A stretch of 64,000 nucleotides of DNA from NCBI RefSeq assembly GCF_963924675.1, contig NC_089220.1, positions 119,118,697 through 119,182,696 on the forward strand, in the 5' to 3' direction. The notes beneath the pieces are model-generated. The model was not told the origin of the DNA and did no database searches. It was given only the letters and a program-made list of their open reading frames with translations. Position 1 is the first letter of the stretch. Every line of letters begins with the position of its first letter. Of this stretch, positions 12,023 to 25,000 are shown one piece after another. Both the position numbers and the translations under genes were made by a program. Source of the DNA: Phocoena phocoena. Taxonomy: Eukaryota; Chordata; Mammalia; Artiodactyla; Phocoenidae.

Positions 12023-12434
12023 ACTCCAAGCCAAAGCGTTTCCGGCGCTGGTCTGGGAGCGGCGGCAGGTTCTTGGAGGTGGTGGCCACGCGTCCTGTAA
12101 TCCTCCCGGAACTTTCCAGGAGGCTTTCCACAGTCGAACCACATCCATCTCCTTCTGTGCCTCTCACTGCACTTGCAGCGGTATTTTCTTTGTCGGTACA
12201 GGTCTTTCTCTAATTCTTGAGTTCTGGAAGGCACAGACTAAATAATGGGTCTTCACAGTCCCAATGCCTGTTAACAGCATGAGTCCAATTTTTGAACTGG
12301 CAGTATCTGCTTTAAGATAAACTGTGAAAATCACCACCTTTATTCAACACCGTGCAGCCCTCAAGTGCTGAATGTGTTCAACGGCTTAAAGAGCACCTAC
12401 CATTGCTATGAAAGCACGCCCCCAAACACTAGTT

Positions 12435-12600
12435 CCCTGCTAGTAGCATCAGATTCACCTGAAAAATTCTGTTTGGCGTATTCTCGGTCCTCACCCCAGG
12501 CCTACTTAAACACTTGGGGGTGGGGCCCAGCAGTCGTAGTTTTAGCTTTACTGTGATTTAAGCTTTCCCGTGATGCAAGCCCAGCTTGAGAATCACAGAT
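12435..12600. mobile_element. MER5A-like hAT fossil
   Basis: Contains catcagattcacctgaaaaa and ggggcccagcag, and ends cttgagaatcacag, the pattern of the MER5A group of non-autonomous hAT elements. Confidence 0.65.
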
Positions 12601-12737
12601 AGAAGGAATGTAAGCACAGCAGATACTGCTGTATCCCCAGCTAACATCTATTCCTCTTGCCGCTTCCTGGCTAACAAGGGCCTGATCTGATGCCCAGCTC
12701 TTGACTGGTAAATTTGGTTGGTCTAAACAAGCTGGTT

Positions 12738-13556
12738 TCAAACATTTTGGCCTCAGGACTGCTTCACAATCTTAAATATTGGCAACACTAAAGAGCTTCT
12801 TTAGATGGGTTATGACTATATTTACCATATTAAAAATTAAAACACTGGGGGCTTCCCTGGTGGCGCGGTGGTTAAGAACCCACCTGCCAATGCAGGGGAC
12901 ACGGGTTCGAGCCCTGGTCCAGGAAGATCCCACACACCCTGGAGCAACTAAGCCTGTGCCACAACTACTGAGCCTGTGCTCTAGAACCTGCCAGCCACAA
13001 CTACTGAAGCCCATGCTTCTAGAGCTGGTGCTCCTCAACGAGAAGCCACCGCAACAAGAAGTCCGCGGACCGCAACAAAGAGTAGCCCCCGCTCGCCGCA
13101 ACTAAAAGAAAGCCCACGTGCAGCAACGAGGACCCAACGCAGCCAAAAATAAATAAATTTTATTTTTTTTAAATAAAAACATTGTAATATTAATTCACTT
13201 AAAATTCATGACACATAAACAAAATAACTTATGAAAAAATAACTTTACCAAATCTCCACCACTCTCCCCCTCCAATATTGAATAAGTGTAGCATCTTTAC
13301 ATCTTGCAAACCTCTAATTTCTGGCTTAATAGAAGACAGCTTGATCTGCTTCTGAATTCAATCTGTTGCAATATCACATCTATCACATCACATAGCCTCT
13401 GGAAAACTCCACTGTACACTTGTGAGAGAATGAGAGTGAAAATAGCAAATAATGCTTTAGTGTTAAGAGAATTGTTTTGATCTTAAAAACCTCCTAGATG
13501 GGTCTCAGGAGCCTCCAGCTTTCTCCAAATCATAACTTGAGAACCACTGGTCCATA
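12738..13556. mobile_element. hAT-Charlie-type fossil split by a SINE
   Basis: Left part runs from ttcaaacattttggcctcag to 12847. The right part runs 13166-13556 with agcctctggaaaactccact and ends aacttgagaaccactgg. The inverted ends (tttcaaac / gagaaccactg) are typical of hAT elements. The exact family was not determined. Confidence 0.6.
12848..13165 (+). mobile_element. CHR-1-type SINE inside a hAT-like element
   Basis: Long form SINE ending in 'agccaaaaataaataaattt'. It splits the hAT-like element at 12738-13556. Confidence 0.9.
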
Positions 13557-13979
13557 TTAATCATGAAGGTCTCATTCTTTTCACCAGCCATTAGTTTAGG
13601 GGTAGACACAGGCCCGAGTTCTAGCCAAGGAAAAGTGAGAGGCAATAATGCTTTGGGGGTGGGGGGGGACTTCTAAAGAGCTCCTCACTTCCTAAGGAGA
13701 CACTAGACAACAGGACCATTATCTACCTCTGGATGGATTAAGGTGGCTGCACGTCCAAGACAACAGTCTAGCCAAAGATGAAACCAACATGGAAAAATCT
13801 CAAAGCAGCAAAGGTACCATGCCTAGAATTTTCCTACCTCTGGATTTCTTGTATGTGAGATAAACTGACAATTGTGTTAGAGGCTATGGGTATACTAAAG
13901 AGGGAGCAGATTACTGTAACTTGGAGAACTAAGGACAGCCATAAAGAAAGTAGCACTTGAATTTATATTAAAAAATGAG

Positions 13980-14194
13980 GGGCTTCCCTGGTGGCGCAGT
14001 GGTTGAGAGTCCGCCTGCTAATGCAGGGAACACGGGTTCGTGACCCGGTCTGTGAAGGATCCCTACATGCCGCGGAGCGGCTGGGCGCGTGAGCCATGGC
14101 CGCTGAGCCTGCGCGTCTGGAGCCTGTGCTCCGCAACGGGAGAGGCCACAGCGGTGAGAGGCCCGCGTACCGCAAAAAAAAAAAAAAAAAAAAA
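13980..14194 (+). mobile_element. CHR-2-type SINE with TSD
   Basis: Head has one changed stretch (ctgctaatgcagggaacacg). Direct repeat AAAAATGAG at 13971-13979 and 14195-14203. Long A-tail suggests recent insertion. It lies just past the UBE2Q2 poly(A) site. Confidence 0.92.
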
Positions 14195-14419
14195 AAAAAT
14201 GAGTGTGGGAGAAGGAATAGGTTGAGGAAGCCCTGAGTATGCCAAGTCTATACACACCAATTCTGGATTCTCTAGCTTTCTCTTGTGAAATCAATCTGCC
14301 TCTCTTCCCCTCAAGCCTCTCCTCACCCCATCCCACCATATATAATCCTATTCCAGAAACCCAACAGCCTGTAGAAACTTGAAGCAAAGACTATCTTTTA
14401 TGAGGGAAAAGTGACAAAG

Positions 14420-16041
14420 TTATTTTTTAAATGGTTCTTTATTCATAAACTTGATGCAAGTTTACAAAATTTACTGTACATTGCCAAATAAATCTGCAAT
14501 GAAAAATAAAGTCCCAAAAAAACCAAAAACCAAAAAAAAAAACCAAACAAAGCATGCCAAATGTGCAGCTGTCAATCTGCTAGCCATCAGGATATTAAAG
14601 AATTCAATAATGTATTCAAGATTTAGCCTTAGGTTTAAGGAACTTTAATGCTTTAAAGAATTCTTCCTTGTCACTTATCTGAGCAACTGGCAATCATAAC
14701 TTTATACAAATGTAACCAAGTGAACAAGAATGCCAGAAAATCTTTTTCTACTGTCTTCTTAACCAAAATAGAAAAAAAAAAAAAAAAAAGGAAATTAAAC
14801 ACAATAATGCAGAAGTGCCAAGTCTCTCAGATGTGGTTTACAAAGTTAAAAACTGAGTCTCAAAGCATAAGAAACACTTTTGAACTTTGTAATTGGTTTG
14901 TGCAGAAAAAATGTGCTTCTGGATTTCTTTTTAAAAGTGCTTAATAACTAGAGTTTACTTTTAAATCAAATTTGGGTATATAAAAAAATCTACTACCAAC
15001 CCAACAGGACTGATTCTGGTAAGGCAATAAAATGGAGAGTACACTGATTTAAGTCAGGTTTTATAAAAGAATTAATATATGTAGAGTTCCTATTAGTCTT
15101 TCAATGTAAAAGCCATTGTTATGACTATAGCAAAAACTTTAGGTCTCCAAATTAGATACTTTTTGTACTTAACTGTGCAGTTTTTGTTCAAAGAGTCTTT
15201 GTGCCAATCACTTTATAAGTTTATTAGTTTACAACTGATTGCAACATCCCGTTAATAAAATGGAAACGTAAAATGACTTAGTATTTAAAATAACTTCAAG
15301 CTCTATACTTCAAGCTCTTCTTCATAGTAAATATTGAACCAACAAGAAGCAGATTCAGCCCAGCAAGACTCTGATGCCCCAGTGGAAATGACTACTTACA
15401 AGCCTGAATTGGCACAGCCTTGCTTTGCTTTGCCTAAAAAGTACAACTTACTAAACAGCAAATCTTGGAAAAACAATTCAGATCTTCATAGCCATAAAAA
15501 AAAAAAAAAAAAAAACTTTAACAGTTTAATAAGTATGTTTCCTGTCATTATTTTGGCAATATCATAAAATGGTTTTAACCTGAAAAAGCTACTGTGATTT
15601 AGAACATCTTAAATTTTCTAAACCAGTATTAAACATCAATTGAACTTTTATTGGCTTTAAATGGAACAATATATTGCAAATCCTCATAACACATGAGCTC
15701 AAAATGGGAAAGTTGCCCTCAAGTTGCAACTTCAGTAACCTGATGCTGACTTGTCTGCTTAACACATTTCACCTTTCAAAGAAAGAGATAAGGAGTGGCC
15801 AGTATGTGTATTTATCAGGAAAAATATAGTAAAGGCCCCACTGCTCAGTCCAAGATACCTAAAATGAGAAAAATGGAAAGGCTGTAACTTATACTGGATC
15901 AGTTGACAGATTATCCACTAAAATATCTATTAGCTAACATCTTCGGTACAGCTGTTATAGGGGCACTCAAAGCTTGTGTCTGCATGTTGGAAAGATTTTC
16001 TTTAAAGCAACATTGGTCCAAACATACAAAAGTCAACACAT
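14420..16041 (-). other. UBE2Q2: UBE2Q2 3' UTR
   Basis: About 1.6 kb of A+T-rich sequence after the stop codon, free of recognisable SINE or L1, ending near a canonical poly(A) signal. It contains several A- or T-rich runs (for example 15498-15515 and 14772-14790). The exact cleavage site is inferred. Confidence 0.75.
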
Positions 16042-19000
16042 TTAGCCATCTTCCTTTGGAGGGGTGTACCAGCCTGAAAAAGAATGGGGAAAAAAACAGT
16101 TAAAATATTTTAATTCTTAAACCAACTAAGAGCAATGGCATTTTACCAAGGTTAGATACTTTCTCTACTCATAATTTTCCTCTGTAAACCTACTGTAAAA
16201 ATTAAACTGACACTTGGGTTGGTAACATAGCATTTTGATATTTATGTTCACAATATAAAGTTATTTTCTATGAATAAACTGTACTTGAGTTTTCAATATA
16301 AGATCTCTATATTAATGGCATTTCTACCAAAAGAGAACAGTGTGGAAATATTAGGTAACAAGCTAGGTTTTATATTTCATTTCAATTCGGTATTTGAAAG
16401 GAAACCACACTGAAAATAGCAATCCCCCAAACAAAATCCTGGTATTTTAGAATAAGAGGAACTTGGACTGTCATCAGGCAGTGATGTCATTTTACCAGTG
16501 AGGGTGCCATCTCAGCAGGTGCACTGATTAAGTAAGCCCAAGATCAGATTTAGCAGAAGATACCAGAAGCCATCTCCTGAATCTGAATCTATTGCTCTTT
16601 CACCATAGCTAATTATACACACACCCACACTTTCTCAAATACAGTTTCCATAAACATTTTTGAATGCTGACTACAACATCTAATTTAACAAAAAATAAGA
16701 CATAAGAAAAAAATATGTTTCTAAGCTCAACAAAAATATAAGCTCTCTCTAAAAAGGCAAATGAGATTAAGTATTGCTTGGTACGAAATTGCCATTGGAA
16801 CAGGATGAATATACCAAGATTTGTGAAGCATCCACGTGGTTAATGAAGTAGCATACAGGAGTCTTTGGGTCTGTTAATTTAGGGTGCTGGAGATTATTAT
16901 TATGAAAACCCAGTTTTGTCCTCAAGTTTTTTATCATTTCCCTCTTCAGAAGCTTGAAAATTGTTCTGAATGCTACTCTTTCAGAAGTAAGCAGTCACTG
17001 CAAAAGTGGCAAGTTTGCTCTGTCATTAAAATAAAAGTGAGCACAGACAAAACACAAATCCTAAGTCACAAACTACCACATTCTAGCAAAGTAAAGAACA
17101 CTTTACTGTAAATACTCTTGAAGAAAACTACTTCCTATCAATTTACTTACTCTGCACAAAAAAGCATCAGTTTCACTACCCCAGCTACCACGAATATCAG
17201 CACTTGGTTATAAAATGCTGTGCGTACACACTACTCGCTTTTTCCTCACGTTCGGCAAGACAGACATCATGCCAATTTTAGAGATGAGGAAACTGAGGCT
17301 GAGCGGTAATGGGACTAATTACCCATTAGCTAATGGGTGACACAAATGCCACTTGATAATAGGTTGCCTGATTCCAGGTCTACTTGTTTATTGCCTCACC
17401 ATTAGAGACAAAAGCTCCAAACATGCATTGTGAAAATAAGCAAAATTTTAAAAGGCCAATAAAGTTTTGAAAGATATTTTAATATTTTTTTAAAATTTAC
17501 AACTCAAATATTCTTAAGTATAAACTGAAATCAGTACTTTTTTACTTGAATAAATAAATGTGTACAATTGTCAAAAAGCATTAAGTAGTCTGAAGATGTT
17601 TCAGAAACTGGTTCATGATCCTGATTGCATTTACTCAGTATTAACAGCAAGAACTCCACCTTTAGAGTTGCCTCTAACTCAATTCCTATCCCAATACCAT
17701 ACATTTCAAGTGAGTAAAGTGATCCATTCCTCAATCTACTCAAAAATCTTGACTCTGACTCAGAGGTTCGCAGGCCAAGTATTTAGGATACAAAGATTTT
17801 GAATGAAACACTGTGTGTGTATCCTCAGGTTAAAGTTTTTCACTGTAGTGGCTGTAGTTTGTAAGAAATTAAAGCAAAAACAGAAGAATGAAACATGATA
17901 AATATCAACAGTACATTATGTAAAATTTCATAAATGGCAATAAATACTTATTTAACTAAACATACCATTTTTCTCATGTATCTGTACAATGGAATTATAG
18001 GATTGTTGGGCTCTTGCTAGATTATATTGATTCTGAAAGAGAATTATACATTTTATATCAAAACTATAAGTAGATGAAAATCATTACAAATAATTTATGG
18101 ATGCATCACTGCTGTACTTAAAAGAACACAGGAAACTAAGTTATATTTCCATTTCCAAAATAAATTTCTCAATTTCATTATTCTCTACCATTTTAGAGGG
18201 ACAACAAAACTAATTGTTCTCTAGGAAAGATCTACAAAATTCACAGTTCATTTTTATAAGTCCTCCCACCACTGCACAAGTACAAGGCTTTATGAATAAA
18301 GTTAAAGGATGCTATTTGGATGCAAGTAGAAAAACTCTTCCTCATAACTTCCATCAAAAAAAAAAAAAAAAAAAGAACTACAAAATATTACCTTCAGGTA
18401 AGGAAACATTAGGCTTTAAGGACTACACATATGAATGACATTTTGAGTTAAAAATCTAAAGAATGTCCAAGTGGCATCAAGCCATTACTAAAGGAGTCTT
18501 CTTTTGTTAACCTCTAGATCAGAACCTCTTTTAAGGGGCCAAGTTTAGCATTAATTTTATCCCCATGAGTACAACTGGCCTACATCTTAACTTCCAGTTA
18601 ATACATCATAAGCATTCTCCATAGTGGTACACACCTATTATATTATGTCACAGAATTTTTAAATAAATTCACACAGCATAAGAATAAATGTATAAACATA
18701 TTCTAAGTAACAACTCTCCTTTTTACCTGTCCTGAAACCACCCAGTTCCTCCCCTATCCACCTTCCTTCTTCTACCCAAATTAAATACTGTTATTAGTTT
18801 CCTTCTTCTACCCAAATTAAATACTGTTATTAGTTTCTTTCTTGTATAACCTTAAGGTTATACAAGAAAATTAATGTACAGCCTATTGTTGTCAGTCACT
18901 GTCCCCTGCTTTTTCCTCTCAACAAATGATAGGTAGCATGACAAAGTAAAAAATTATATCCTCCTGGTTAAATGAGACTTTCATCATTAAGTAGTTGCCA

Positions 19001-22000
19001 ATGCTTTCTGTTCCAAAATCAAATTGTTTGATACTGCAGCTACATCATCTTTTTGTTAGTGTATACAGGCAAACCTCATTTTATTGCACTTCACTTTACT
19101 GCACCTAGCAGATATTGCCTGTTTTACAATTTGAAGTTTCTGGCAACCCTGTGTCGAGCAGGTCTATAGGCTCCATTTTTCCCAGCAGCACTGGCTCATT
19201 TTGTGTGTCTGAAATATTTTGAATTACCAAAATGGGACACAAACTTTTTCATTGCTATATCTGTTACAGTGATCTGGGATCAGTGATCTCTGGTGTTACT
19301 ACTACAACTCACTGAAGACTCAGATGATGTTGTAAATGTTAGCATTTTTTAGCAGTAAAGTTTTTTTTAATTATGGCATGTACATTGTTTTTTAGACATA
19401 AGGCTATTGCACACTTAATAGACTGCAGTATAGTGTACATTTTGTATGCACCTGGAAACCAAAAAGTTCATGTGACTTGCTTTATTGTGATACTGGCTTT
19501 ATCGAAGTAGTAGTCTGGCACTGAACCCATAACAGCTCCGAGGTATGCCTATACTGGCCTATCTTTATCGTTCTTCTTTAAAAAAAATTTTTTTTTCAAT
19601 CTCTTTGTATCCTCACATTTTAAATATACTTCTTGTGACAAACCATAATGTAGAAGAATATAAAATATAATATATTTACTTATGTATAAATGAGTCACTT
19701 TCCTGTACAGGAAAAAATTAACACAAAAGAAATTAACACAACATTGTAAATCAACTATACTTCAAAATATTTTTTTAATAAAAATAAATAAACAAATACA
19801 CTTCTTAAAGACCACTTTTTTTTTCTTTTTTTGCGGTACGCGGGCCTATCACTGTTGTGGCCTCTCCCGCTGCGGAGCACAGGCTCCGGACGCGCAGGCT
19901 CAGCGGCCATGGCTCGCGGGCCTAGTCGCTCCGCAGCATGTGGGATCTTCCCAGACAGGGGCACGAACCCGTGTCCCCTGCATCGGCAGGTGGACTCTCA
20001 ACCACTGCACCACCAGGGAAGCCCAAGACCACTTTTTAATTTGAACTGTCTAACTGGTAACTTTAGTCCATTTTTATTTGTTATGAGTTATTTATTTGGG
20101 CCTGCTTCTACAACTTCACTTTCTGGTTTCTATTTCTCTCTTTAATATAATTTTATTATCTCCTACTGGGATTCGAATAAGACATGTTTTAGACCTCGTT
20201 CTGAGCTCTACAACTTCTGCTGTACTGTCTATCCCCAGGTCTCTCTGTGCAACATTCTGAGTTATTTCTTCTAATCAATTAATTCTCTCTTCTGATGTTT
20301 AATCTATTGTTTCTCATTTCAACATTTTTCATTTCTATAAATTCTATTTCATTCTTTTTCAGATCTGTCTCATCATTCCTGGTCTTATCATTTGCTCAAT
20401 TTTATGATTCTTTTTTCTTTACACTAGATTTTACATAGAATTATTCATTTTCTCAAAATTCTAGTATCTGCTAATTCCAAACCCTCAAGTCTTTGGGAAT
20501 ATGTATCTCTTATTCATTGTTTCTGCCAGTTCTCATGTATGTTAGGTTGTCTACTTACATGATGTGCTTGTCATCTTTCACTGAATTCGTATTTGCTTGA
20601 TCTTAATCTTTGAGAATCTTACAGGCTTAAATTAGAAATGCTTTCCTCTAAAGATTGTGTCTGCTGCTGATGAGAACTGTGGATACAACTAACATGAAAC
20701 CACTTTAGTTCCCTTGGAGAATCTCGGGATTATTCAAGGTTCCCAGATTCGGCTCCCCAGTCTCTCTCATTTATAATAGAAGACTGGAGAGCTTAGTATA
20801 GGTAACAACTTCCCCCAGGGGGGAAAAAAAAAATCAGTTCTCCATCTGAATGTGATCACTGACTAGGGGATCCTATAGGTAAATAACTGGAGGTCTATGG
20901 GCTGTAGAGAAGACAGATGCCTTTCCTGATGATAGAAATAGCTAGTTAGGGCTGTGTGCTCTAGGACTTCACTATTTAGCTCAACTACCATTACCCTCCA
21001 AACAGTGAACAGAAGCTTCTTAGAAGGCACTGTCTTGCCTATCTAAACCCCCAATTCCTGCTAAAAGTCATATGATCAGACCTCTACTTTAGAAGGCTTT
21101 CTCACTACTATAGCCTAGAGTTAATGTTACAGTCTATATTCTATTCCATGTTAACTGAATAAGAAAACCAGCTTTGCCAAGATCCTTCTGTCCCAGGCAT
21201 AGCTGCAGATCCTCAGCTCTATCAATCTGACCCTATCTCCAAATTTCATGTGTGTGGATGGGCAACTTTTTCTGTTTTTCAGTACTTACGTATATTTATC
21301 TCATTTTAATAAGATATTTTAGGGTACAAACTCATTTATTTTGAACCAATAGCTGACAGCATTTTTTTATATTTTAAATATTTCTGAATAGTTGTATGGC
21401 AAAAAGAAATTCAAATAGCACAAATGATTTACAGTAAAGTCTCCCTCCCAATTCTAACCTGCCCCCTCAATATTTCAACACTCCCTTGTCAGAAATAATC
21501 GTTATTAGCATTTTCTTGAATATCCTTCCAGAGATATTCTCTGCTTATAAAAGCACATCTATAATATGTCCTTGTCTATCCCTCTTACACAAATGGTAGC
21601 GTATTTTTAACACCATTTAGCACCTTACTTTTTTGATAGTAGTATTTTTAAAGTTAACATTCAGACTATTCCCTGCTGAGTAGAAGGGAAGGTAAAACTC
21701 ATATTACATCATGCAAAGTTTCTACATTCTTAACTGACAAATATTTCTTAATAAGAAAAAAAAATAGAAGGGTAAGGTTTCACCTTGACAATTAAAAAAA
21801 CTCACCTTCTAAGACATACTCTAATATGCAAACATATTTAGCTGCCTACCTTGACACTCTATATAAAATGGTTATATTTACTTGCTAACAAAACTACAAT
21901 TATGAAAATGTAAAGGTTTAAGGCAATTATATTGAAATTGATTGATTCCAAGGGGATTACAGCACTGAACAAAGATAGCGTATTGTTATTACAGAATGTT

Positions 22001-25000
22001 AAAACTGGAAGAAACTTAAAATATCCAGATCAATTGTATTTCAGGTAAAGATACAGATGCCCAGAGAGGTAAGTTTACAGTGTGAGTTATTGGTAAAAAT
22101 GGTCTTTCAATTACTCAAAAAAAAAAATCACTGTTCGAAGCCTTTTGTATTTTCTCTTAATGGGAAAAACACGCTAATTTAAAAAAAATGATGAAATTTA
22201 ACATCAAGTTCTACATATAAATAAATGCCAGGAAGAAAATTTAAAAGACTGGAAGTACACCAAAATGCTAATAGTATTTCTAGACACTCAAATTACAGAT
22301 GACTTTTTTAGTTTGTATTTATTTCTATTTGTATTGTATAGTGAGCATAAATTGTCATTTAGAAAAACAAAGTTTTGATGTTCTAATACATCATTCTATT
22401 GCCGCATTTAAAATACCTAAAATACATACACTGTTAAGAAACACTAGTTAAATGTAGTTATAAGCAATTCACTACTTTTCAATTAACTTCTAGATTTTAT
22501 ACAAAATGGTACTTTGTTCTAATGCAAAGAAATAGCTGTTTAAAAAGCTAAAAGTAAGTTATTTGATAATATTATCCCAAGTATATAATTCTGTAAAACA
22601 GCCTTTTCAATTTTTTGCTTCCCCTTTGAGTTAAGATTCTAGTGGGCTCACGATTTGACGTGCATTACAGTTATAAATACCTATTTAGATTTAGTACTAT
22701 TTGGATAGGCATTTAATACAAAATTCACAAGAAACTTTAGGAACATCCAGATTTTTTTAAATGTCAGGTCAGGATGATTTCCATCACATATTTTTCCAAA
22801 ACATACTAACTTCAGAGTACATCCTTAAGTGTCCACTTAAGTGTTTACAGATAACTCCAATTAGACATGAAAAGATATTTCTGATATAGTAAGTGAATAA
22901 AGAAAAGAATTCAGTGGTTAAGAGCAGAGACTAACGGCCAGAAAGTCTGGTTCCAATCCTCACTCTGCCACCTGTGACCTTAGATGAGTTACTAACTTCT
23001 GTGTGCTTCAGTTTCCTCATCTACAAAATAAGGACAATAACAGCACCTACTTTTAGGTTATTAAGAGGACTGAAAGTTAATACAAATAAAAAGTTTAGAT
23101 TACAGCCTAGCACGTATATGCTCACTGGGAATTAACTATTACAACATGATCTCAATTTTTGGAAACTTACAACTACATATAATTTTTTTACTTATTAGTA
23201 TATATAAACCAAGAATAAATTTCAAATTATAGACATATTTAACTATAGTAGAAATAACAAAGACTAAGAGAACAGAAAGAAGCCTCCTCATAAGATAACA
23301 GGAAATATATCTTACAGTTTATGTGACATTCTTAATAAAAGTACCTTATTTGCACCAAACTGCACTCTGGCTTTGCCTTTGACTAAGGTGGCATTGATTT
23401 GCATGATGACTGATTCTATTGAATAGGCACTGCTCCAGCCCTACAGAAAGAAGAAAACACTTTTTAAAAACACAGTGGTATTCTTGATTCCCAGTTAGGA
23501 AAGCTTAAGAAAATGGCATATAATGACTCAATAACAGCAAATTAATGTTAAGAAGTTTGTGGTCAAGGAGTAAAAGTAAAGTTGGACCATTTCCAAAATC
23601 TCACAAAAAACGAAGCAAAGCAAACCAACATTCGAAGTGCTAAAAATGAGCAAATTACAACTTTAAATATACATCACTCTTATTGCCCATCCTAGCATAG
23701 ATTAAGCAGCAAGTACAATGTTATTTTACTGGTTTAAAAAGCTTTCATTATTAAAAGTAGGTGCTTTTAGCAAAAAACAAAAATTATGTTAAAGTAGATA
23801 ATTACAAAGAGCTTTGTCCACTTAGAATCTAATTTACATAGTTAAAACACTCTATGTTTGAAAAACACGAGTACCATAAGAAAATAGTCACCTGTTTTGT
23901 GAGTAGTTCCATGCATAATGCTCCACCACCCAACACATACCTTAAAAAGAAAAAGGAATCATACAAAATTCTCTAGATCTTGGTATTCCTTCTTCATCAA
24001 TTTTTAAAGTACCATTACTAAGAAAGTATGCATACAAGTAAAGATTAGAAGATAACATGCAAAAATGAAAATAGTTGTTAAGAGTTACAGGACTATGGGT
24101 AATTCTAAAATTCTGATGTCTTCATCTAAATGTCTTATTTTTTTTAAAATAATAGTTCTTAATAACAGAAGACTTCTAAGGTATCAGAAACTAAGAACTT
24201 AGCCCTAAATATTCCAGAGAATGGGGGAGAAAATGGGGGAGAAAAATTTCCTTATATGGCCTTCAACTGTTCTACTCAACCAAAGATTTCTCCACCATCA
24301 TGTTACACAGCCAAAAGTTTTTCCTCTGACAGGAGTGACTTTACCCTATCTATAATAATGAACATCTGCATTTATATTTATAGTTAAAAATTTTTTTCAT
24401 TCTGTTTTGAGGATCAAATGGTTCTGACCATGGAGCCCCTCTCTGGGACTCCCCTATTTCTCTTCCCAGTCCTGAGGACTGTTCTCTGAACCAACGACAA
24501 TTACTGGGGATTTCCCAGATCTCTGTTAGGAAATCATTATTTAGATCAAGATTCTTCAGCCTTTTAACACTTTCTCAAACAAAGTAATTCCTCCTTTAAT
24601 GTTAAACTTTAAAACACATTAGGATTTCCCTGGTGGTGCAGTGGTTAAGAATCCGCCTGCTAACGCAGGGGACATGGGTTCGAGCCCTAGGTCTGGGAAG
24701 ATCCCCCATGCCACGGAGCAACTAAGCCCATGTGCCACAACTATTGAGTCTGTGCTCTGGAGCCTGCGAGCCACAACTACTGAGCCCATGTGCCACAACT
24801 ACTGAAGCCCATGCTCCGCAACAAGAGAAGCTACTGCAATGAGAAGCCTGTGCACCGCAACAAAGAGTAGCCCCCGCTCGCCACAACTAGAGAAAGCCCG
24901 CACGCAGCAACAAAGACCCGATGCAGCCAAAAATAAATAAATAAAAATAAATAACTAAATTTATTTTTTAAAAATAGAGCTCGAATCTTTAAAAAAAATC

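Larger units (their letters stand above)
11230..12110. promoter_or_regulatory. CpG island promoter of FBXO22
   Basis: This block is strikingly GC- and CpG-rich within an otherwise A+T-rich window (examples: gcgcgcgcgcc near 11965, ccgcggcgatcaccgcc near 11831). It covers exons 1-2 of FBXO22, the 5' UTR and about 200 bp upstream. There is no obvious TATA box, so dispersed initiation is likely. The exact start site cannot be fixed from sequence. CpG islands of this kind often fire in both directions, so a divergent plus-strand transcript from 12.0-12.2 kb is possible but unproven. Confidence 0.9.
11885..14420. other. Intergenic spacer between UBE2Q2 and FBXO22
   Basis: About 2.5 kb. It holds the upstream half of the CpG island (to about 12110), an MER5A-like element (12435-12600), a hAT-type element split by a SINE (12738-13556), a second SINE (13980-14194) and two unassigned stretches (12601-12737 and 13557-13970). 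No coding gene was found here. Confidence 0.8.
18033..23344 (-). other. UBE2Q2: UBE2Q2 intron with Tigger, SINE, L1M and MIR fossils
   Basis: 5.3 kb. It contains a 36-bp tandem duplication and a palindrome (18765-18869), a Tigger-like element, a minus-strand SINE, old L1-like sequence and MIR copies, listed separately. The stretch 20038-21350 resembles an old, very diverged LINE but I cannot name it with confidence. Confidence 0.7.
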
